64,000 nt of DNA from Thermomonas aquatica (GCF_006337105.1 NZ_CP040871.1:1178001-1242000), one strand, 5' to 3'; shown: positions 20,731-31,719, counted from the stretch's first letter. A program made the numbers and translations. The notes: a model not told the origin generated them from the sequence alone.

Positions 20731-21827
20731 CAGGCGGCTTCCTTCTGGATCGTGGCCAGCACGGCGTCGGCGACGCGTTCGGCGGCATCGGGTTTCGCCA
20801 GCGCGCGCGCCGCGTCGGCCATCGCGAAGCGGCGGCCCGGATCGCGCGTGAGTTCGGCAAGCACATCGCGAAGCTGCGAAGCCAGCGCGTCGTCCTGCTT
20901 GAGCAGCAGCGCGGCGCCGCGCTCGACCAGGTACTCGGCGTTGCGGGTCTGGTGGTCGTCGACCGCCTGCGGGAACGGCACCAGCACGCTGCCGACGCCG
21001 ACCGCGCACAGTTCGGCCAGGGTCAGCGCACCGGCGCGGCAGACCACGATGTCCGCCCAGGCATAGGCCGCGGCCATGTCGGCGATGAAGGGTTCCACGC
21101 GCGCCTGCACCGCGGCATCGGCATAGGCCTTGCGCGCGTCGTCAAGCATCTTCTCGCCGGCCTGGTGCAGCACGTCGACCGGCAGGCCGAGCGCCGCGAT
21201 CGCCTGCGGCACCGCGTTGTTCAGCGCGCGCGCGCCCTGGCTGCCGCCGAGCACCAGCAGGCGCAGCGCGCCGCCTTGCTGGGACATGCCGTCACGGAGC
21301 ATGCGTTGCGCCGGCGGCGGCACCTGCGCGATCTGCGCGCGCACCGGGTTGCCGACCAGCACTTCATCCGCGAACGTCTGCGGGAAGCCGACCAGCACCT
21401 GCCGGGCGAACTTCGCCAGCACCTTGTTGGTCATGCCGGCGGCGCGGTTCTGTTCGTGCACCAGCAGCGGGATGCCGGCGATGCGCGCGGCGATCCCGCC
21501 CGGCCCCGCCGCAAAGCCGCCGAAGCTCACCACCGCATCCGGCTTGCGCAGGCGCAGCACGCGCGCCGCATCGCGCACCGCGCGCAGCACGCGCAGCGGC
21601 GCCGAAAGCAACGTCGCGATGCCCTTGCCGCGCAGGCCCTTGACCGCGATGGTGTCGATGGCGACCTCGTGCTGCGGCACCAGCCGCGTTTCCATGCCGC
21701 CGTCGGCGCCCAGCCAGGCCACGCTGGCGCCGCGCGCGCGCAATGCCTGCGCGACCGCGAGGCCGGGGAAGATATGGCCGCCGGTGCCGCCGGCCATGAT
21801 CACCACCTTGGGCGCCTGCCTGCTCAA
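20730..21827 (-). CDS. murG: UDP-GlcNAc:lipid I N-acetylglucosaminyltransferase MurG, TTG start
   Basis: This GT-B enzyme converts lipid I to lipid II at the inner face of the membrane. It has the [14 protein letters not shown] loop and [14 protein letters not shown] in the N-terminal domain. [23 protein letters not shown] and [16 protein letters not shown] lie in the donor domain. The first in-frame ATG (21797) would remove the first beta strand. The TTG at 21827 restores it, has a GGAGG site five bases upstream, and overlaps the ftsW stop as TTGA. It gives 365 residues, a normal length. Confidence 0.93.
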   Translation of the reverse strand: MSRQAPKVVIMAGGTGGHIFPGLAVAQALRARGASVAWLGADGGMETRLVPQHEVAIDTIAVKGLRGKGIATLLSAPLRVLRAVRDAARVLRLRKPDAVVSFGGFAAGPGGIAARIAGIPLLVHEQNRAAGMTNKVLAKFARQVLVGFPQTFADEVLVGNPVRAQIAQVPPPAQRMLRDGMSQQGGALRLLVLGGSQGARALNNAVPQAIAALGLPVDVLHQAGEKMLDDARKAYADAAVQARVEPFIADMAAAYAWADIVVCRAGALTLAELCAVGVGSVLVPFPQAVDDHQTRNAEYLVERGAALLLKQDDALASQLRDVLAELTRDPGRRFAMADAARALAKPDAAERVADAVLATIQKEAA

Positions 21828-23164
21828 CGCGACCTCCGCAATGCCGAGAGCGCCGCGGATTCGGAAGACGTCCCCATGTTCGGTTCCACCCGCTGGCGCA
21901 GGCGGCTGGTGCCGCGCGCGGTCGCGTCGGCGGGCATGGGCGGCTGCGAGGTCTGCGGCGCGCTGCCCACCGACGGGCCGTTCGCCACGCCGCGCAACTT
22001 GGCGACCTGGCGCGCGGCGCGCTCGTATTCGTAGGACACGCGCAGCAGCAGGCCGAGCGCGGCGCAGGTCATCAGCACCGAGGAACCGCCGGAGGAGACC
22101 AGCGGCAGGGTCAGGCCCTTGGTCGGCAGCATGCCCAGGTTGACGCCGATCGAGACGAAGCTCTGCAGCGACATCCACAGCGCGATGCCGAAGGCGATGT
22201 AGCCGGCGAAATGGCGCTTCATCTCGACGCATTTCAGGCCCAGCCAGAACGCGCGGCCGGCGAGCAAGGCATACATGCCCACCACCAGGCAGACGCCGGC
22301 GAAGCCGAGCTCCTCGGAGATCACCGAGAAGATGAAGTCGGTATGCGCTTCCGGCAGGTAGTTGAGCTTCTGCACCGAGGCGCCCAGGCCGACGCCGAAC
22401 CACTCGCCGCGGCCGATCGCCATCAACGCATTGCTGAGCTGGTAGCCGGAACCGAGCTGGTCCTGCCACGGATCCATGAACGAGGTGACCCGGCGCATGC
22501 GGTAGGGCTCGAGCACCACCAGCAGCACCAGCATCGGCGCCAGCAGCAGGATCGGGGGGATGATGCGGCGGATCGGCGCACCGCCCAGCAGCAGCATGCA
22601 GATCGTGATCCCCAGCAGCAGCACCGAGGACCCGAAGTCCGGCTGCAGCAACAGCAGCACCACCAGCGCGCCGACCACGCCGACCGGCTTCAGCATCGCC
22701 ATCCAGGTGACCGCCACGTCCTCGCTGTAGCGCTTCAGGTAGCTCGCCAGCCAGACGATGTAGATGACCTTGACCGCCTCCACCGCCTGGAAGTTGGACA
22801 CCCCCAGGTTGAGCCAGCGGCGCGCGCCGTTCACGGTCTTGCCGATGCCGGGCAGGAACACCGCCAACAGCAGCACCACGCACAACAGCAGCAGCAACTG
22901 GCTGTGCTGCTCGATGGTCTTCAGTTCGGTGCGCATCGCGATGCCGGCCAGCACCACACCGCCGGCCAGGAACAGCGCATGGCGGTTGAGGAAGTACCAC
23001 GGACCGACGTCCATGCCGGCGCCGGCGACCGCCGCCGAACCGACCATCACCACGCCGAAGCAGGCCAGCGCGATCGACACGCCGAGCAGCCACGGGTCGA
23101 AGCGCCCGCCGATGTCGTCGACGCGGGTGGCCTGGCGCGGGGTGTCGAAGGCGACGGCGCTCAT
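21824..23164 (-). CDS. ftsW: Lipid II polymerase FtsW (SEDS family)
   Basis: The 446-residue protein has about ten membrane segments and SEDS signatures: [39 protein letters not shown] sequence, [15 protein letters not shown] and [16 protein letters not shown]. It polymerises septal glycan together with FtsI. The ATG at 23164 overlaps the mraY stop by one base. The hydrophilic C-terminal tail (about residues 395-446) is longer than in many FtsW proteins and proline/serine-rich. In the usual gammaproteobacterial order murD would precede this gene; here mraY does. Confidence 0.96.
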   Translation of the reverse strand: MSAVAFDTPRQATRVDDIGGRFDPWLLGVSIALACFGVVMVGSAAVAGAGMDVGPWYFLNRHALFLAGGVVLAGIAMRTELKTIEQHSQLLLLLCVVLLLAVFLPGIGKTVNGARRWLNLGVSNFQAVEAVKVIYIVWLASYLKRYSEDVAVTWMAMLKPVGVVGALVVLLLLQPDFGSSVLLLGITICMLLLGGAPIRRIIPPILLLAPMLVLLVVLEPYRMRRVTSFMDPWQDQLGSGYQLSNALMAIGRGEWFGVGLGASVQKLNYLPEAHTDFIFSVISEELGFAGVCLVVGMYALLAGRAFWLGLKCVEMKRHFAGYIAFGIALWMSLQSFVSIGVNLGMLPTKGLTLPLVSSGGSSVLMTCAALGLLLRVSYEYERAARQVAKLRGVANGPSVGSAPQTSQPPMPADATARGTSRLRQRVEPNMGTSSESAALSALRRSR

Positions 23165-24261
23165 CAGCGGATCTTCAAGGTGGCGAGGCCGACCAGCACC
23201 AGCACGACGCTGATGATCCAGAAGCGCACGATCACCCGCGGCTCCGGCCAGCCCTTCAGCTCGAAGTGGTGGTGGATCGGCGCCATCCGGAACACGCGCT
23301 TGCCGGTGAGCTTGAAGCTGGCCACCTGGATCATCACCGACAGGGTTTCGATCACGAAGATGCCGCCCATGATCACCAGCACCAGTTCCTGGCGCACGAT
23401 CACCGCGATGGTGCCGAGCACCGCGCCCAGCGCCAGCGCGCCGATGTCGCCCATGAACACCATCGCCGGATAGGTGTTGAACCACAGGAAGCCGAGGCCG
23501 GCGCCGGCGATCGCCGCGCAGAACACCACCAGCTCGCCCGCGCCCGGCACCTTCGGGATGCCCAGGTAACCGGAAAACACCGCATTGCCCGAAGCGTAGG
23601 CGAACACGCCGAGCGCGCAGGCGACCAGCACGGTGGGCATGATCGCCAGGCCGTCCAGGCCATCGGTCAGGTTCACCGCGTTGGAGAAGCCGACGATCCA
23701 GAAATAGGCGATGCCGACGAAGAACACCGCGCCGCCGACGCCCGCCAGCGGCAGCGCCACGTTCTTGAAGAACGGGATGTACAGGGTGGTCGCGGCGTCG
23801 ACGTTGGCGGTGGTGTACAGGAACAGGCCGACCGCCAGCCCCAGCAGCGACTGCAGCGCGTACTTGGTGCGCGACTTCATGCCGTTGGGATCGCGCTTGA
23901 CGATCTTGATCCAGTCGTCCCACCAGCCGATCAGGCCGAAGCCGACCATCACCACCAGCACCACCCACACGTACTTGTTGCGCAGGTCCGCCCACAGCAG
24001 CACCGAGGCCGCGATGCTGAGCAGGATCAGCGCACCGCCCATGGTCGGCGTGCCGGCCTTGGAGAAATGCGATTGCGGGCCGTCCTTGCGGATCGGCTGG
24101 CCGCCCTTGAGCGTGGCCAGGTAGCGGATCGTCGCCGGGCCCCACCACAGCGAGAACGCCAGCGCGGTGAGCGCGCCGAGGATGGCGCGGAAGGTCAGGT
24201 AGTTGAACAGGCCGAAGTGGCCCTGCAACTGCTCCAGCCAGCGGGTGAGTTCAAGCAGCAT
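23164..24261 (-). CDS. mraY: Phospho-N-acetylmuramoyl-pentapeptide transferase MraY
   Basis: The 365-residue membrane enzyme transfers phospho-MurNAc-pentapeptide to undecaprenyl phosphate to form lipid I. It has about ten membrane segments, the WWDDWIK acidic motif, [10 protein letters not shown], and the cytoplasmic [11 protein letters not shown] loop. The ATG at 24261 is chosen because it matches the family N-terminus ([13 protein letters not shown]) and has a GGAG six bases upstream. Upstream ATGs at 24273 and 24288 are possible. It overlaps the end of murF by 11 bases. Confidence 0.95.
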   Translation of the reverse strand: MLLELTRWLEQLQGHFGLFNYLTFRAILGALTALAFSLWWGPATIRYLATLKGGQPIRKDGPQSHFSKAGTPTMGGALILLSIAASVLLWADLRNKYVWVVLVVMVGFGLIGWWDDWIKIVKRDPNGMKSRTKYALQSLLGLAVGLFLYTTANVDAATTLYIPFFKNVALPLAGVGGAVFFVGIAYFWIVGFSNAVNLTDGLDGLAIMPTVLVACALGVFAYASGNAVFSGYLGIPKVPGAGELVVFCAAIAGAGLGFLWFNTYPAMVFMGDIGALALGAVLGTIAVIVRQELVLVIMGGIFVIETLSVMIQVASFKLTGKRVFRMAPIHHHFELKGWPEPRVIVRFWIISVVLVLVGLATLKIR

Positions 24262-25639
24262 CGGCGTCTCCATTTTCCACGGCTGCATCCGATGCGAGCA
24301 GCGCCTTGACGATGCGGTCCATCGCGCTGCCGCGCGAGCCCTTCACCAGCACGCGCACCCCGGCGCGCAATTCATCGGCCAGCGCATCGGCCAGTTGCGC
24401 GTGCGTCGCGAACGCACGCGCGCCTTCGCCGAACGCGTCCGATGCGGCCTTGCTGAGCACGCCCAGCGTGTACAGGCGGGCGATGCCGGCGGCCTTCGCG
24501 CGCGCGCCGGCCTGCGCATGCAGCGCGACTTCGTCGGCGCCCAGCTCGCGCATGTCGCCCAGCACCAGCCAGGCCTGCTCGCCGCTCGCCGCCAGCGTGT
24601 CGATCGCCGCGGCCAGCGAGCCCGGATTGGCGTTGTAGCTGTCGTCGATCAGCACCGCGCCGTTGCGCAGGCGATGCGCCGCCTGCCGGCCACCGACCGG
24701 ACGCGCGGCCTGCAGCCCTTCCACGATCGTGGCCAGCGGCACCTCCAGCGCCAGCGCGATGGCGGTGGCCGCCAGTGCGTTGCGCACGTTGTGGCGGCCC
24801 GGCATCGCCAGCGCCAGCGCGGCTTCGCCTTGCGGGGTGACGAGGGTGAAGCGCGAGCCTTCGCCATCGAGCGCGATGTCGCGGGCACCGACTTCGGCGC
24901 TGGCCTCCAGCCCGAAGCGGAGCGTGCGATGGCCGTCGGCGCGTGCGCCGAAATACGGCGCGAAGGCGTCGTCGGCATTGATGACCGCGACGCCGCCCGC
25001 GCGCAGGTCGTCGTACACCGCGGCCTTGGTGTTGGCGATCTCCAGCAGGCTGCCCATGCGCTCCAGGTGCGCCGGCGCCACGTTGTTGACGATGCCCACG
25101 TCCGGCGCCGCGATCGCGCTCAGGTAGGCGATGTCGCCGGGCGCGCCGGTGCCCATTTCGTAGATGGCGAAATCGGCGTCTTCCGGCGCGTCCAGCACCG
25201 CCAGCGGCATGCCGATCTCGTTGTTGCGGTTGCCAGGCGTGGCATAGGTCGCGCCGGCGCGCCTCAGCACCGCTTCGGTCAGCGTCTTCACGCTGGTCTT
25301 GCCGTTGCTGCCGGTGATCGCCACCACCTTGGTGCGCGTGCGTTCGCGCTGCACCGCGGTGGCCAGGTCGGCGAGCGCGCGTTGCGGATCGGCGACGATC
25401 ACCTGCGGCAGCGCGACATCCACCGCATGCGCGACCAGCGCGGCCACGCAGCCGCCGGCATCGGCGGCCGCCACGTGGTCGTGGCCGTCGAAATGCTCGC
25501 CCTTCAAGGCGACGAACAGCGCGGCGCGGCCCTGCGGCAGCGCGCGGGTATCGGTGGCGACCGCATCGACCATGCGATCCGCGCCGACCAACCGGCCGCC
25601 GGTCACGTGTGCGATCCACGCCAGCGGGCGGGCGTTCAC
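24251..25639 (-). CDS. murF: UDP-MurNAc-tripeptide--D-Ala-D-Ala ligase MurF, GTG start
   Basis: This 462-residue Mur ligase completes the cytoplasmic UDP-MurNAc-pentapeptide. The P-loop [16 protein letters not shown] lies at about residues 106-121, with [25 protein letters not shown] and [14 protein letters not shown] further on. The GTG at 25639 is chosen because it forms a GTGA overlap with the murE stop and gives the expected N-terminus ([15 protein letters not shown]). No ATG is available in this position. Confidence 0.95.
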   Translation of the reverse strand: MNARPLAWIAHVTGGRLVGADRMVDAVATDTRALPQGRAALFVALKGEHFDGHDHVAAADAGGCVAALVAHAVDVALPQVIVADPQRALADLATAVQRERTRTKVVAITGSNGKTSVKTLTEAVLRRAGATYATPGNRNNEIGMPLAVLDAPEDADFAIYEMGTGAPGDIAYLSAIAAPDVGIVNNVAPAHLERMGSLLEIANTKAAVYDDLRAGGVAVINADDAFAPYFGARADGHRTLRFGLEASAEVGARDIALDGEGSRFTLVTPQGEAALALAMPGRHNVRNALAATAIALALEVPLATIVEGLQAARPVGGRQAAHRLRNGAVLIDDSYNANPGSLAAAIDTLAASGEQAWLVLGDMRELGADEVALHAQAGARAKAAGIARLYTLGVLSKAASDAFGEGARAFATHAQLADALADELRAGVRVLVKGSRGSAMDRIVKALLASDAAVENGDADAA

Positions 25640-27108
25640 GCCTTGCTCCCGAGCAGCGCGCGCGCGGTCGCGGTGTCGTCGAACGGATGCCGGATGCCGT
25701 GGATCTCCTGGTAGGGCTCGTGGCCCTTGCCGGCGATCAGCACCACGTCGTCGGCGCCGGCCATGCCGATCGCCTCGGCGATCGCCCGGGCGCGGTCGCG
25801 CAGCACGATGGCGCGCGCCGGATCGGCGAAGCCGGCGACGATGTCGGCCACGATCTGGTCGCCATCCTCGCCGCGCGGGTTGTCGTCGGTGACGATGGCG
25901 ACGTCCGCGCCGCGCTCGGCGATCGCGGCCATCTGCGGGCGCTTGCCGCGGTCGCGCTCGCCGCCGCAACCGAACACGCAGACCAGCTTGCCGGCGGTGT
26001 GCGCGCGCAGCGAGGACAGCGCCTGTTCCAGCGCGTCCGGGGTGTGCGCGTAATCGACCACCACCAGCGGCAGCCCGCCTTCGCCGCCGAGGCGGTTCAT
26101 GCGGCCGTCGACCGGCACCAGCTGCGACAGGGTTTCCGCCACCAGCGCCGGCGCCATGCCCATCGCGAACAGGGTGGCGGCGACGCCGAGCAGGTTGTCG
26201 ACGTTGAAGCGGCCGAGCAGCGGCGAACGCACCGGGTGCGCCTGGTTGCCGGCATGCAGCATGAAGCGGATGCCGCTGCCATCGAGCTGCACCTCGTCCG
26301 CGCGCACCGCCGCACCGGCCGCGCCGCGCGAGGAAAACCCGACCACCCGCACCTTGCCGCCGACCGCCTCGAACAATTCGCGGCCGAACGCATCGTCCAG
26401 GTTCACCGTGGCCGCACGCAGGCCCGGCCAGTCGAACAGCTTCTTCTTGGCCGCGCCGTAGCTGGCCATGTCGCCGTGGTAGTCCAGATGGTCGCGGGTG
26501 AGGTTGGTGAACACCGCGACGTCGAAGTGCACGCCGTCTACCCGGCCCTGGTCGAGCGCGTGCGAGGACACTTCCATCGCCACCGCCTGCGCGCCTTCGT
26601 CGCGCAGTTCGGCGAGCAGCGCATGCAGGCGCAGCACCAGCGGGGTGGTGAACCCGGTCGGCACGATCTTCGGCCAGATGCCGGCGCCGAGCGTGCCGAT
26701 GGTGCCGGCCTGCTGCCCGCGCAGGGTCCAGGCTTGCGCCAGCAATTGCACGGTCGAGGTCTTGCCGTTGGTGCCGGTGACGCCGACCGTGGTCATCGCC
26801 GCGCTGGGCTGGCCGTGGAACGCATCGGCCATCGCGCCCATCCGCGAACGCAGGCCGGCGACCGGGATCGCATCCTCCGGCGCGGGCAATTCGTCGGGTG
26901 CGGGCGGCTCGAACAGGATCGCGGCGGCGCCGGCGGCACGCGCGGCGTCGACGAAATTCAGGCCATGCGCACCGAACCCGGCGATGGCGACGAACGCGTC
27001 GCCCGGCTGGATCTCGCGGCTGTCCTGCACCAGGCCGGTGACGGCGAGGTCGGCGGACAGGCCTTCCAGTTCCGGCAACAGTTCGCCGAGCAGCATGGCG
27101 CGGGTCAT
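25636..27108 (-). CDS. murE: UDP-MurNAc-L-Ala-glutamate ligase MurE (meso-diaminopimelate adding)
   Basis: The 490-residue ligase adds the third residue of the stem peptide. [17 protein letters not shown] is the P-loop (about 108-124). [10 protein letters not shown] and [12 protein letters not shown] follow, and [10 protein letters not shown] at about 405-414 matches the DNPR motif typical of meso-diaminopimelate-specific MurE. The ATG at 27108 overlaps the ftsI stop as ATGA. The glutamate stereochemistry of its substrate depends on the MurD-type step encoded elsewhere. Confidence 0.96.
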   Translation of the reverse strand: MTRAMLLGELLPELEGLSADLAVTGLVQDSREIQPGDAFVAIAGFGAHGLNFVDAARAAGAAAILFEPPAPDELPAPEDAIPVAGLRSRMGAMADAFHGQPSAAMTTVGVTGTNGKTSTVQLLAQAWTLRGQQAGTIGTLGAGIWPKIVPTGFTTPLVLRLHALLAELRDEGAQAVAMEVSSHALDQGRVDGVHFDVAVFTNLTRDHLDYHGDMASYGAAKKKLFDWPGLRAATVNLDDAFGRELFEAVGGKVRVVGFSSRGAAGAAVRADEVQLDGSGIRFMLHAGNQAHPVRSPLLGRFNVDNLLGVAATLFAMGMAPALVAETLSQLVPVDGRMNRLGGEGGLPLVVVDYAHTPDALEQALSSLRAHTAGKLVCVFGCGGERDRGKRPQMAAIAERGADVAIVTDDNPRGEDGDQIVADIVAGFADPARAIVLRDRARAIAEAIGMAGADDVVLIAGKGHEPYQEIHGIRHPFDDTATARALLGSKA

Positions 27109-28979
27109 TGCACGGCCCTCGCCGCCGGTGCCGGCGCGCTGGCGGTGGTGGCGGCGGGCAATGCGTGGCCGCTGGCCTTGAGGCGCTTGGCCTCGGCTTC
27201 GGCCTGCGCCGCCAGCCAGGTATCGAGGTTGTCCGGCGACACGTCCATCAGCCGCAGCGCGCCTTCCATCACGTTGCGGAACACCGGCGCGGACACCGTG
27301 CCGCCGACGTACCCCTTGCTCGGGTCCGGATCGTTGACCATCACCGCCATCGCGAAGCGCGGGTTCTCGACCGGCACCAGGCCGGCGAAATAGCCGATGT
27401 AACGGCGCGAATAACCGCCGGCGCTGGCCTTGCGCGAGGTGCCGGTCTTGCCGGCCACGTGGTAGCCGAGGATCGCGGCCTGGGTGGCGGTGCCGCCGGG
27501 CTCGGTCACGCTCTGCATCATGTGCAGGACTTCGCTGGCGATCTTCGGGTCCAGCACCTGCCGCGACGGCGCATGCTGGCCCTTGATGAAGCTGGGCGGG
27601 GTCAGCTTGCCGCCGTTGCCGAGCGCGGCGTAGGCGGTGGCGATCTGCAGCGGCGTCACCGACAGCGCATAGCCGTAGCTCATGGTCTGCTTGCTGGTGC
27701 CGTCCCAGCGGTCCGGCGCCGGGAACACGCCGGCCGATTCGCCCGGGAAGCCGCTGCCGGTGCGCTGGCCGTAGCCGAAGCGGCGCACGAAATCGTAGAA
27801 CTGCTGGTTGCCCAGGCGCCTGGAGATCAGGGCCGCGCCGACGTTGGAGCTCTTGCGCAGCACGCCGGTGGTGTCCAGCACGCCGTAGTTGTGGGTATCG
27901 GTGGTGCGGAACCGGCCGTTGGCGATCCAGCCCGGGTTGGTGTTGAAGATCGATTCCGCGGTGATCACGCCGGCCTCGAGTCCCGCCGCCACGGTCAGCG
28001 GCTTCATCGTCGAGCCCGGCTCGAACAGGTCGGTGACCGCGCGGTTGCGATGCGCATCGCGCGGGCTGGTGCCGACCGCATTCGGGTTGAAGGTCGGCAG
28101 GTTGACCATCGCCAGCACTTCGCCGGTGGCGACGTCGATCACCACCGCCGAGCCGCTGCTGGCATCGAACTGGGTCAGCGCATTGCGCAATTCACGATGC
28201 GCCAGGTACTGGATGCGGCGGTCGATGCTCAGGGTCAGGTCGCGGCCGGGCTGCGCCGCGCGCACCAGGTCCACGTTCTCGACGATGCGGCCGCGGCGGT
28301 CGCGGATCACCCGCTTGGCGCCGGGCGTGCCGCGCAGCCAGTCGTCGAACGCCAGCTCCAGCCCTTCCTGGCCGCGGTCGTCGACATTGGTGAAGCCGAG
28401 CACGTGCGCCATCGCCTCGCCCTGCGGGTAGAAGCGGCGGTATTCGCGCTGGCTGGCCACGCCGGGGATTTCCAGCGCCAGGATGGCCTTGGCCTCGTCC
28501 GGGTTGATGCGGCGCTTGAGGTAGACGAATTCCTTGCCGGCGCGCTGGCTGAGCCGGGTCTTCAGCTCGTCGCGATCCATGCCCAGCGCGTCGGCCAGCT
28601 GCGGCAGCCGCGCCGGCGACTTCAGCAGTTCCTGCGGGTTGGCCCAGATCGATTCCACCGGCGAGCTCACCGCCAGCGGCTCGCCGTTGCGGTCGGTGAT
28701 CATGCCGCGCGAGGTGGCGATCGGGATCTCGCGCAGGAAGCGCGCCGCGCCCTGCTGCTGGTAGAACTCGTTGTCGATGACCTGCAGGTCCAGCGCGCGC
28801 GCCAGCAGCGCCGCCGAGCACAGCGCCAGCGCGCCGCCGACCAGCACCAGCCGGCCGCGCAGGTTGAATTGCGCGCGCGAACGCGGGCGGTTGCCGGGCG
28901 CGCGCGCGGGCTCGCGACGCGCCTTGTCGCGCGGGTCGCGCTTCGGCAAGCCCGGGAGCCGCAGGCCGGGAAGCTTCAT
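27105..28979 (-). CDS. ftsI: Septal peptidoglycan transpeptidase FtsI (PBP3)
   Basis: This 624-residue class B penicillin-binding protein has a basic cytoplasmic N-terminus, one membrane anchor (about 45-65), a pedestal domain ([19 protein letters not shown]) and the transpeptidase domain. The active-site motifs are STMK (EPGSTMKPL), SSN (RKSSNVGAA) and KTGT ([10 protein letters not shown]). It cross-links septal wall with FtsW. The ATG at 28979 overlaps the ftsL stop as ATGA. The alanine-rich C-terminal tail is unremarkable. Confidence 0.97.
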   Translation of the reverse strand: MKLPGLRLPGLPKRDPRDKARREPARAPGNRPRSRAQFNLRGRLVLVGGALALCSAALLARALDLQVIDNEFYQQQGAARFLREIPIATSRGMITDRNGEPLAVSSPVESIWANPQELLKSPARLPQLADALGMDRDELKTRLSQRAGKEFVYLKRRINPDEAKAILALEIPGVASQREYRRFYPQGEAMAHVLGFTNVDDRGQEGLELAFDDWLRGTPGAKRVIRDRRGRIVENVDLVRAAQPGRDLTLSIDRRIQYLAHRELRNALTQFDASSGSAVVIDVATGEVLAMVNLPTFNPNAVGTSPRDAHRNRAVTDLFEPGSTMKPLTVAAGLEAGVITAESIFNTNPGWIANGRFRTTDTHNYGVLDTTGVLRKSSNVGAALISRRLGNQQFYDFVRRFGYGQRTGSGFPGESAGVFPAPDRWDGTSKQTMSYGYALSVTPLQIATAYAALGNGGKLTPPSFIKGQHAPSRQVLDPKIASEVLHMMQSVTEPGGTATQAAILGYHVAGKTGTSRKASAGGYSRRYIGYFAGLVPVENPRFAMAVMVNDPDPSKGYVGGTVSAPVFRNVMEGALRLMDVSPDNLDTWLAAQAEAEAKRLKASGHALPAATTASAPAPAARAVQ

Positions 28980-29242
28980 CGGCGCACCACCACGATGTCC
29001 TCGGTGCGCGGGAACACCATGCCCAGGCGGGTGCGCGCGACCTGGTCGACGCGGTTGCTTTCCGCCCAGGTCGCCTGCTCCAGCTGCAGGCGGCCGAATT
29101 CGATGTTGAGCTCGTCGCGCGCCTTGTCGAGCTTGTTGAGCGCGATGAAGGCGAGCCGGTGTTCGTGGCGGTCGCGCACCACCAGCAACGCGGTGGCCAC
29201 GTTGGCGATCACCAGCACGGCGAGGATCACGTAGCGGTTCAT
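28976..29242 (-). CDS. ftsL: Cell division protein FtsL
   Basis: This 88-residue bitopic protein has a single membrane segment at about 4-22 followed by a periplasmic coiled coil ([21 protein letters not shown]). It forms a complex with FtsB and FtsQ. Size, topology and its position between rsmH and ftsI identify it, since FtsL sequences diverge quickly. Both ends overlap neighbours by ATGA. Confidence 0.93.
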   Translation of the reverse strand: MNRYVILAVLVIANVATALLVVRDRHEHRLAFIALNKLDKARDELNIEFGRLQLEQATWAESNRVDQVARTRLGMVFPRTEDIVVVRR

Positions 29243-30189
29243 GCCGCCACCGCCAGCTTTTCGGCGACGCGCAGCACCGCGCTGCGCGCGCGCGGATTGG
29301 CGGACAGCTCGGCATCGCCCGCCTTCTGCGCGCCATCGACCAGGCGCAGCGTCGGCGTGAACGCGACTTCCACCGGCATGCGGCGGTTGGCCGGCGGCGC
29401 CTTCGCATGCCTGGCCAGGAACTGCTTGACGATGCGGTCCTCCAGCGAGTGGAAGCTGATCACCGCCAGCCGGCCGCCCGGCTTCAGCCGCTCCAGCGCG
29501 GCATCCAGCCCGGCCTCCAGGTCGAGCAATTCGCGGTTGATGAAGATGCGGATGGCCTGGAAGCTGCGGGTCGCCGGATGGATCTTGGAATCGCCGCGCG
29601 GCATCACCTGCGCGATCAGCTCGGCCAGCTGCGCCGTACGCAGCAGCGGCGTGTCGCCGCGACGGAATTGGACAATCGCGCGGGCGATGCGGCGGCTCTG
29701 GCGTTCATCGCCATACATCCACAACACGTCGGCGATCTCTTTCTCCGAAGCGTGCGCCAGCCATTGCGCGGCGCTTTCGCCGGACTCCGGGTCCATGCGC
29801 ATGTCCAGCGGGCCGTCCTTGCCGAACGAGAAACCGCGCTCGGCCACGTCCAGCTGCGGCGAGGACACGCCGAGGTCGAACAGGATGCCGTCGAGGCCGG
29901 CGTCGGCCAGCGGCCAGCGCGCAAGGTCGGCGAAGCTGCCGCGGCGCCAGGCCACGCGCGCATCCTCGCCCGCCAACCGGGTGGCCACGGCGATCGCTTC
30001 GGGATCCTTGTCCATCACCAGCAAGCGGCCCTCCGGCCCCAGCTTCGCCAATACCCCGCGGGCGTGACCGCCGCGTCCGAACGTGCCATCCAGATAGGTT
30101 CCATCCGCCTTCACCGCCAGGCCCTCCATGACCTCGGCGAACAACACCGGGAGGTGGGCAGGCGTGGCGCCCGCGCCACCCGCACTCAC
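29239..30189 (-). CDS. rsmH: 16S rRNA (cytosine-1402-N4)-methyltransferase RsmH, GTG start
   Basis: The 316-residue SAM-dependent enzyme methylates C1402 of 16S rRNA. It has [13 protein letters not shown] at the N-terminus, the SAM loop [24 protein letters not shown] and a C-terminal [13 protein letters not shown] motif. The GTG at 30189 is chosen because it overlaps the mraZ stop as GTGA and because upstream codons are a shadow of mraZ. Its stop overlaps the ftsL ATG. Confidence 0.95.
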   Translation of the reverse strand: MSAGGAGATPAHLPVLFAEVMEGLAVKADGTYLDGTFGRGGHARGVLAKLGPEGRLLVMDKDPEAIAVATRLAGEDARVAWRRGSFADLARWPLADAGLDGILFDLGVSSPQLDVAERGFSFGKDGPLDMRMDPESGESAAQWLAHASEKEIADVLWMYGDERQSRRIARAIVQFRRGDTPLLRTAQLAELIAQVMPRGDSKIHPATRSFQAIRIFINRELLDLEAGLDAALERLKPGGRLAVISFHSLEDRIVKQFLARHAKAPPANRRMPVEVAFTPTLRLVDGAQKAGDAELSANPRARSAVLRVAEKLAVAA

Positions 30190-30632
30190 AACACCAGGTC
30201 CTGCAAGTCGTCGCCCAGGTCGGCATCGCCCAGCGTCTGCCGGATCTGCGCGTGGTGCGCCTGCTCGCTCCACAATTCGAACTTGTCGCCCATCCCCAGC
30301 AACACGGCCTTCTTCTCGATGCCGACCGCGCTGCGCTGGCTGGCCGGGATCGAGATGCGCGCACTGCCGTCGGGCTCGGCGAACGCCGCCGCGCCGACCA
30401 GCTTCAGCTGCAGCAGGCGGCTGTTCTTCTTGGTGCGCGGCAGGGCATTGACCTGGTCGCGGACCTTTTCCCAGACCGGCAGCGGATACAGGTAGAGGCA
30501 ACCCGCTTCGAACGGGTTGTAGGTGATGACCAGCCGGTTGCCGCACTCACGCGCGACAAGATCCCGGTAGGCGGTGGGAATCGCCAAACGGCCCTTGTCG
30601 TCGATGGTGATGGCGGTTTCGCCCTGGAACAT
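30186..30632 (-). CDS. mraZ: Transcriptional regulator MraZ
   Basis: The 148-residue protein carries two SpoVT/AbrB-like swapped-hairpin domains: [20 protein letters not shown] at the N-terminus and [15 protein letters not shown] near residue 90. MraZ proteins form rings and bind direct repeats in their own promoter to control the dcw operon. Such repeats are visible at 30681-30714, so autoregulation is likely. It is the first gene of the operon. Confidence 0.96.
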   Translation of the reverse strand: MFQGETAITIDDKGRLAIPTAYRDLVARECGNRLVITYNPFEAGCLYLYPLPVWEKVRDQVNALPRTKKNSRLLQLKLVGAAAFAEPDGSARISIPASQRSAVGIEKKAVLLGMGDKFELWSEQAHHAQIRQTLGDADLGDDLQDLVL

Positions 30633-30680
30633 GCCCCTGCCCTGTCGCCCCCGTCTTCAGCGGAGTTCATGACGGAAAAA

Positions 30681-30714
30681 CCACGAAATTCCCGGTTTCC
30701 CCACGAGTCGCCAC
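30681..30714 (-). promoter_or_regulatory. MraZ operator: four repeats with 10-base period
   Basis: On the minus strand GTGG, GTGG, CGGG and GTGG begin at 30714, 30704, 30694 and 30684, exactly ten bases apart. This is the geometry known for MraZ boxes (TGGGN separated by five bases) in E. coli. The first repeat overlaps the last two bases of the -10 element, so MraZ bound here would block RNA polymerase. The site was assigned by eye. Confidence 0.75.
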
Positions 30715-30741
30715 ATTAGGCAGGCACTTTTACCTTGTCAA
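30713..30741 (-). promoter_or_regulatory. Sigma-70-type promoter of the dcw operon
   Basis: On the minus strand TTGACA (30741-30736) is followed by a 17-base spacer and TAATGT (30718-30713). This is a consensus -35 with a good -10, about 80 bases upstream of mraZ. It is the only strong promoter seen for the 14-kb operon. Confidence 0.8.
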
Positions 30742-30811
30742 CAACATTCCGCGGGGAATTTCACTAAGCCGGTCAACGACTTGCGGCAATCTTCAGAGAC
30801 TTGTTCAAGCT

Positions 30812-30820
30812 TTATCCACA
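30812..30820 (+). promoter_or_regulatory. Perfect DnaA box between mraZ and the NRDE gene
   Basis: TTATCCACA matches the DnaA consensus exactly. It sits in an AT-rich patch (about 30780-30850) flanked by two AAGCTT palindromes (30807-30812 and 30820-30825). The rest of the 30633-30960 gap holds the mraZ promoter and operator. No gene is seen in it. Confidence 0.55.
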
Positions 30821-30960
30821 AGCTTATGTTTCGTCTCATTTTTTGAGAATTCGTGATTGGCGACGCATTTGCGACCCGAGTGGCGCAAGCATCGGCCCGT
30901 CCATGCTGCATCGCAAAAAATGAATGCACCAGGGCCAGCCCGAGGCGCCACAATGCCGGC

Positions 30961-31719
30961 ATGTGCGTCGTCGCCTTCGCCTGCAACCTCCATCCCCGCT
31001 GGCGGCTGGTGCTGGCCGGCAACCGCGACGAATTCCACGCCCGTGCGACCGCTGCCCTGGCCCGCTGGCCAGACCGCGGGATCATCGCGGGCCGGGACCT
31101 GCAGTCGGGCGGCACCTGGGTGGGGATCGATCGCCACGGCCGGGCCGCGGTGGTGACCAATGTCCGCGACGGCTACGCCAAGCCGCATGCCGGGCCATCC
31201 CGAGGGGCGTTGCCGTTGGCGTTCCTTGCCGCCGAGGCCGATGCCGCCGGCATGAGCAAGGCGTTGCTGGCGGATGCGGCCGCCTACGCCCCGTTCAACC
31301 TGATGCTGGCCGATGCCGAAGGCTGCTGGCACCTGGGCAACCATCCGCGGCAACGCGAGGCGCTGGCGGCGGGCGTGCATGGCATCTCCAATGGCCGGCT
31401 GGATGCGCCCTGGCCGAAGACCCGGCGGCTGAGCGCCGCCCTGCAGGCCTGGGTGGACGCCGGCAGCAACGACCTGCAACCGCTCTGGCGCGCACTGGCC
31501 GAGGAACGCATCGCAGCCGACGCGGAGCTGCCGGACACCGGCGTCGGCCTCGAACTGGAGCGCCGGCTGTCGCCTGCGTTCATCCGCGGCGAGGCCTACG
31601 GCACCCGCGCCAGCACGATCATCGCGATCGACCACGCCGGCCGTGGCTTCATCCACGAGCGCCGCTTCGGGCCGAACGGCGTGTTCGCGGGCGAAACCGT
31701 GCTGCGCAACGACGACTGA
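30961..31719 (+). CDS. NRDE (TANGO2-like) family protein
   Basis: The 252-residue protein begins MCVVAFACNLHPRWRLVLAGNRDEF. The Cys at position 2 and the NRDE tetrad at about 22-25 are family signatures that resemble an N-terminal nucleophile hydrolase arrangement. This is why the ATG at 30961 is preferred over the upstream 30853 start. Human TANGO2 is linked to haem or lipid handling, but the bacterial function is not established. The gene is divergent from the dcw operon and convergent with rnpB. Confidence 0.8.
   Translation: MCVVAFACNLHPRWRLVLAGNRDEFHARATAALARWPDRGIIAGRDLQSGGTWVGIDRHGRAAVVTNVRDGYAKPHAGPSRGALPLAFLAAEADAAGMSKALLADAAAYAPFNLMLADAEGCWHLGNHPRQREALAAGVHGISNGRLDAPWPKTRRLSAALQAWVDAGSNDLQPLWRALAEERIAADAELPDTGVGLELERRLSPAFIRGEAYGTRASTIIAIDHAGRGFIHERRFGPNGVFAGETVLRNDD

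Noticed and set aside
30807..30825. Replication origin
   Set aside because: Only one DnaA box is seen, with no dnaA, dnaN or AT-rich 13-mers nearby.
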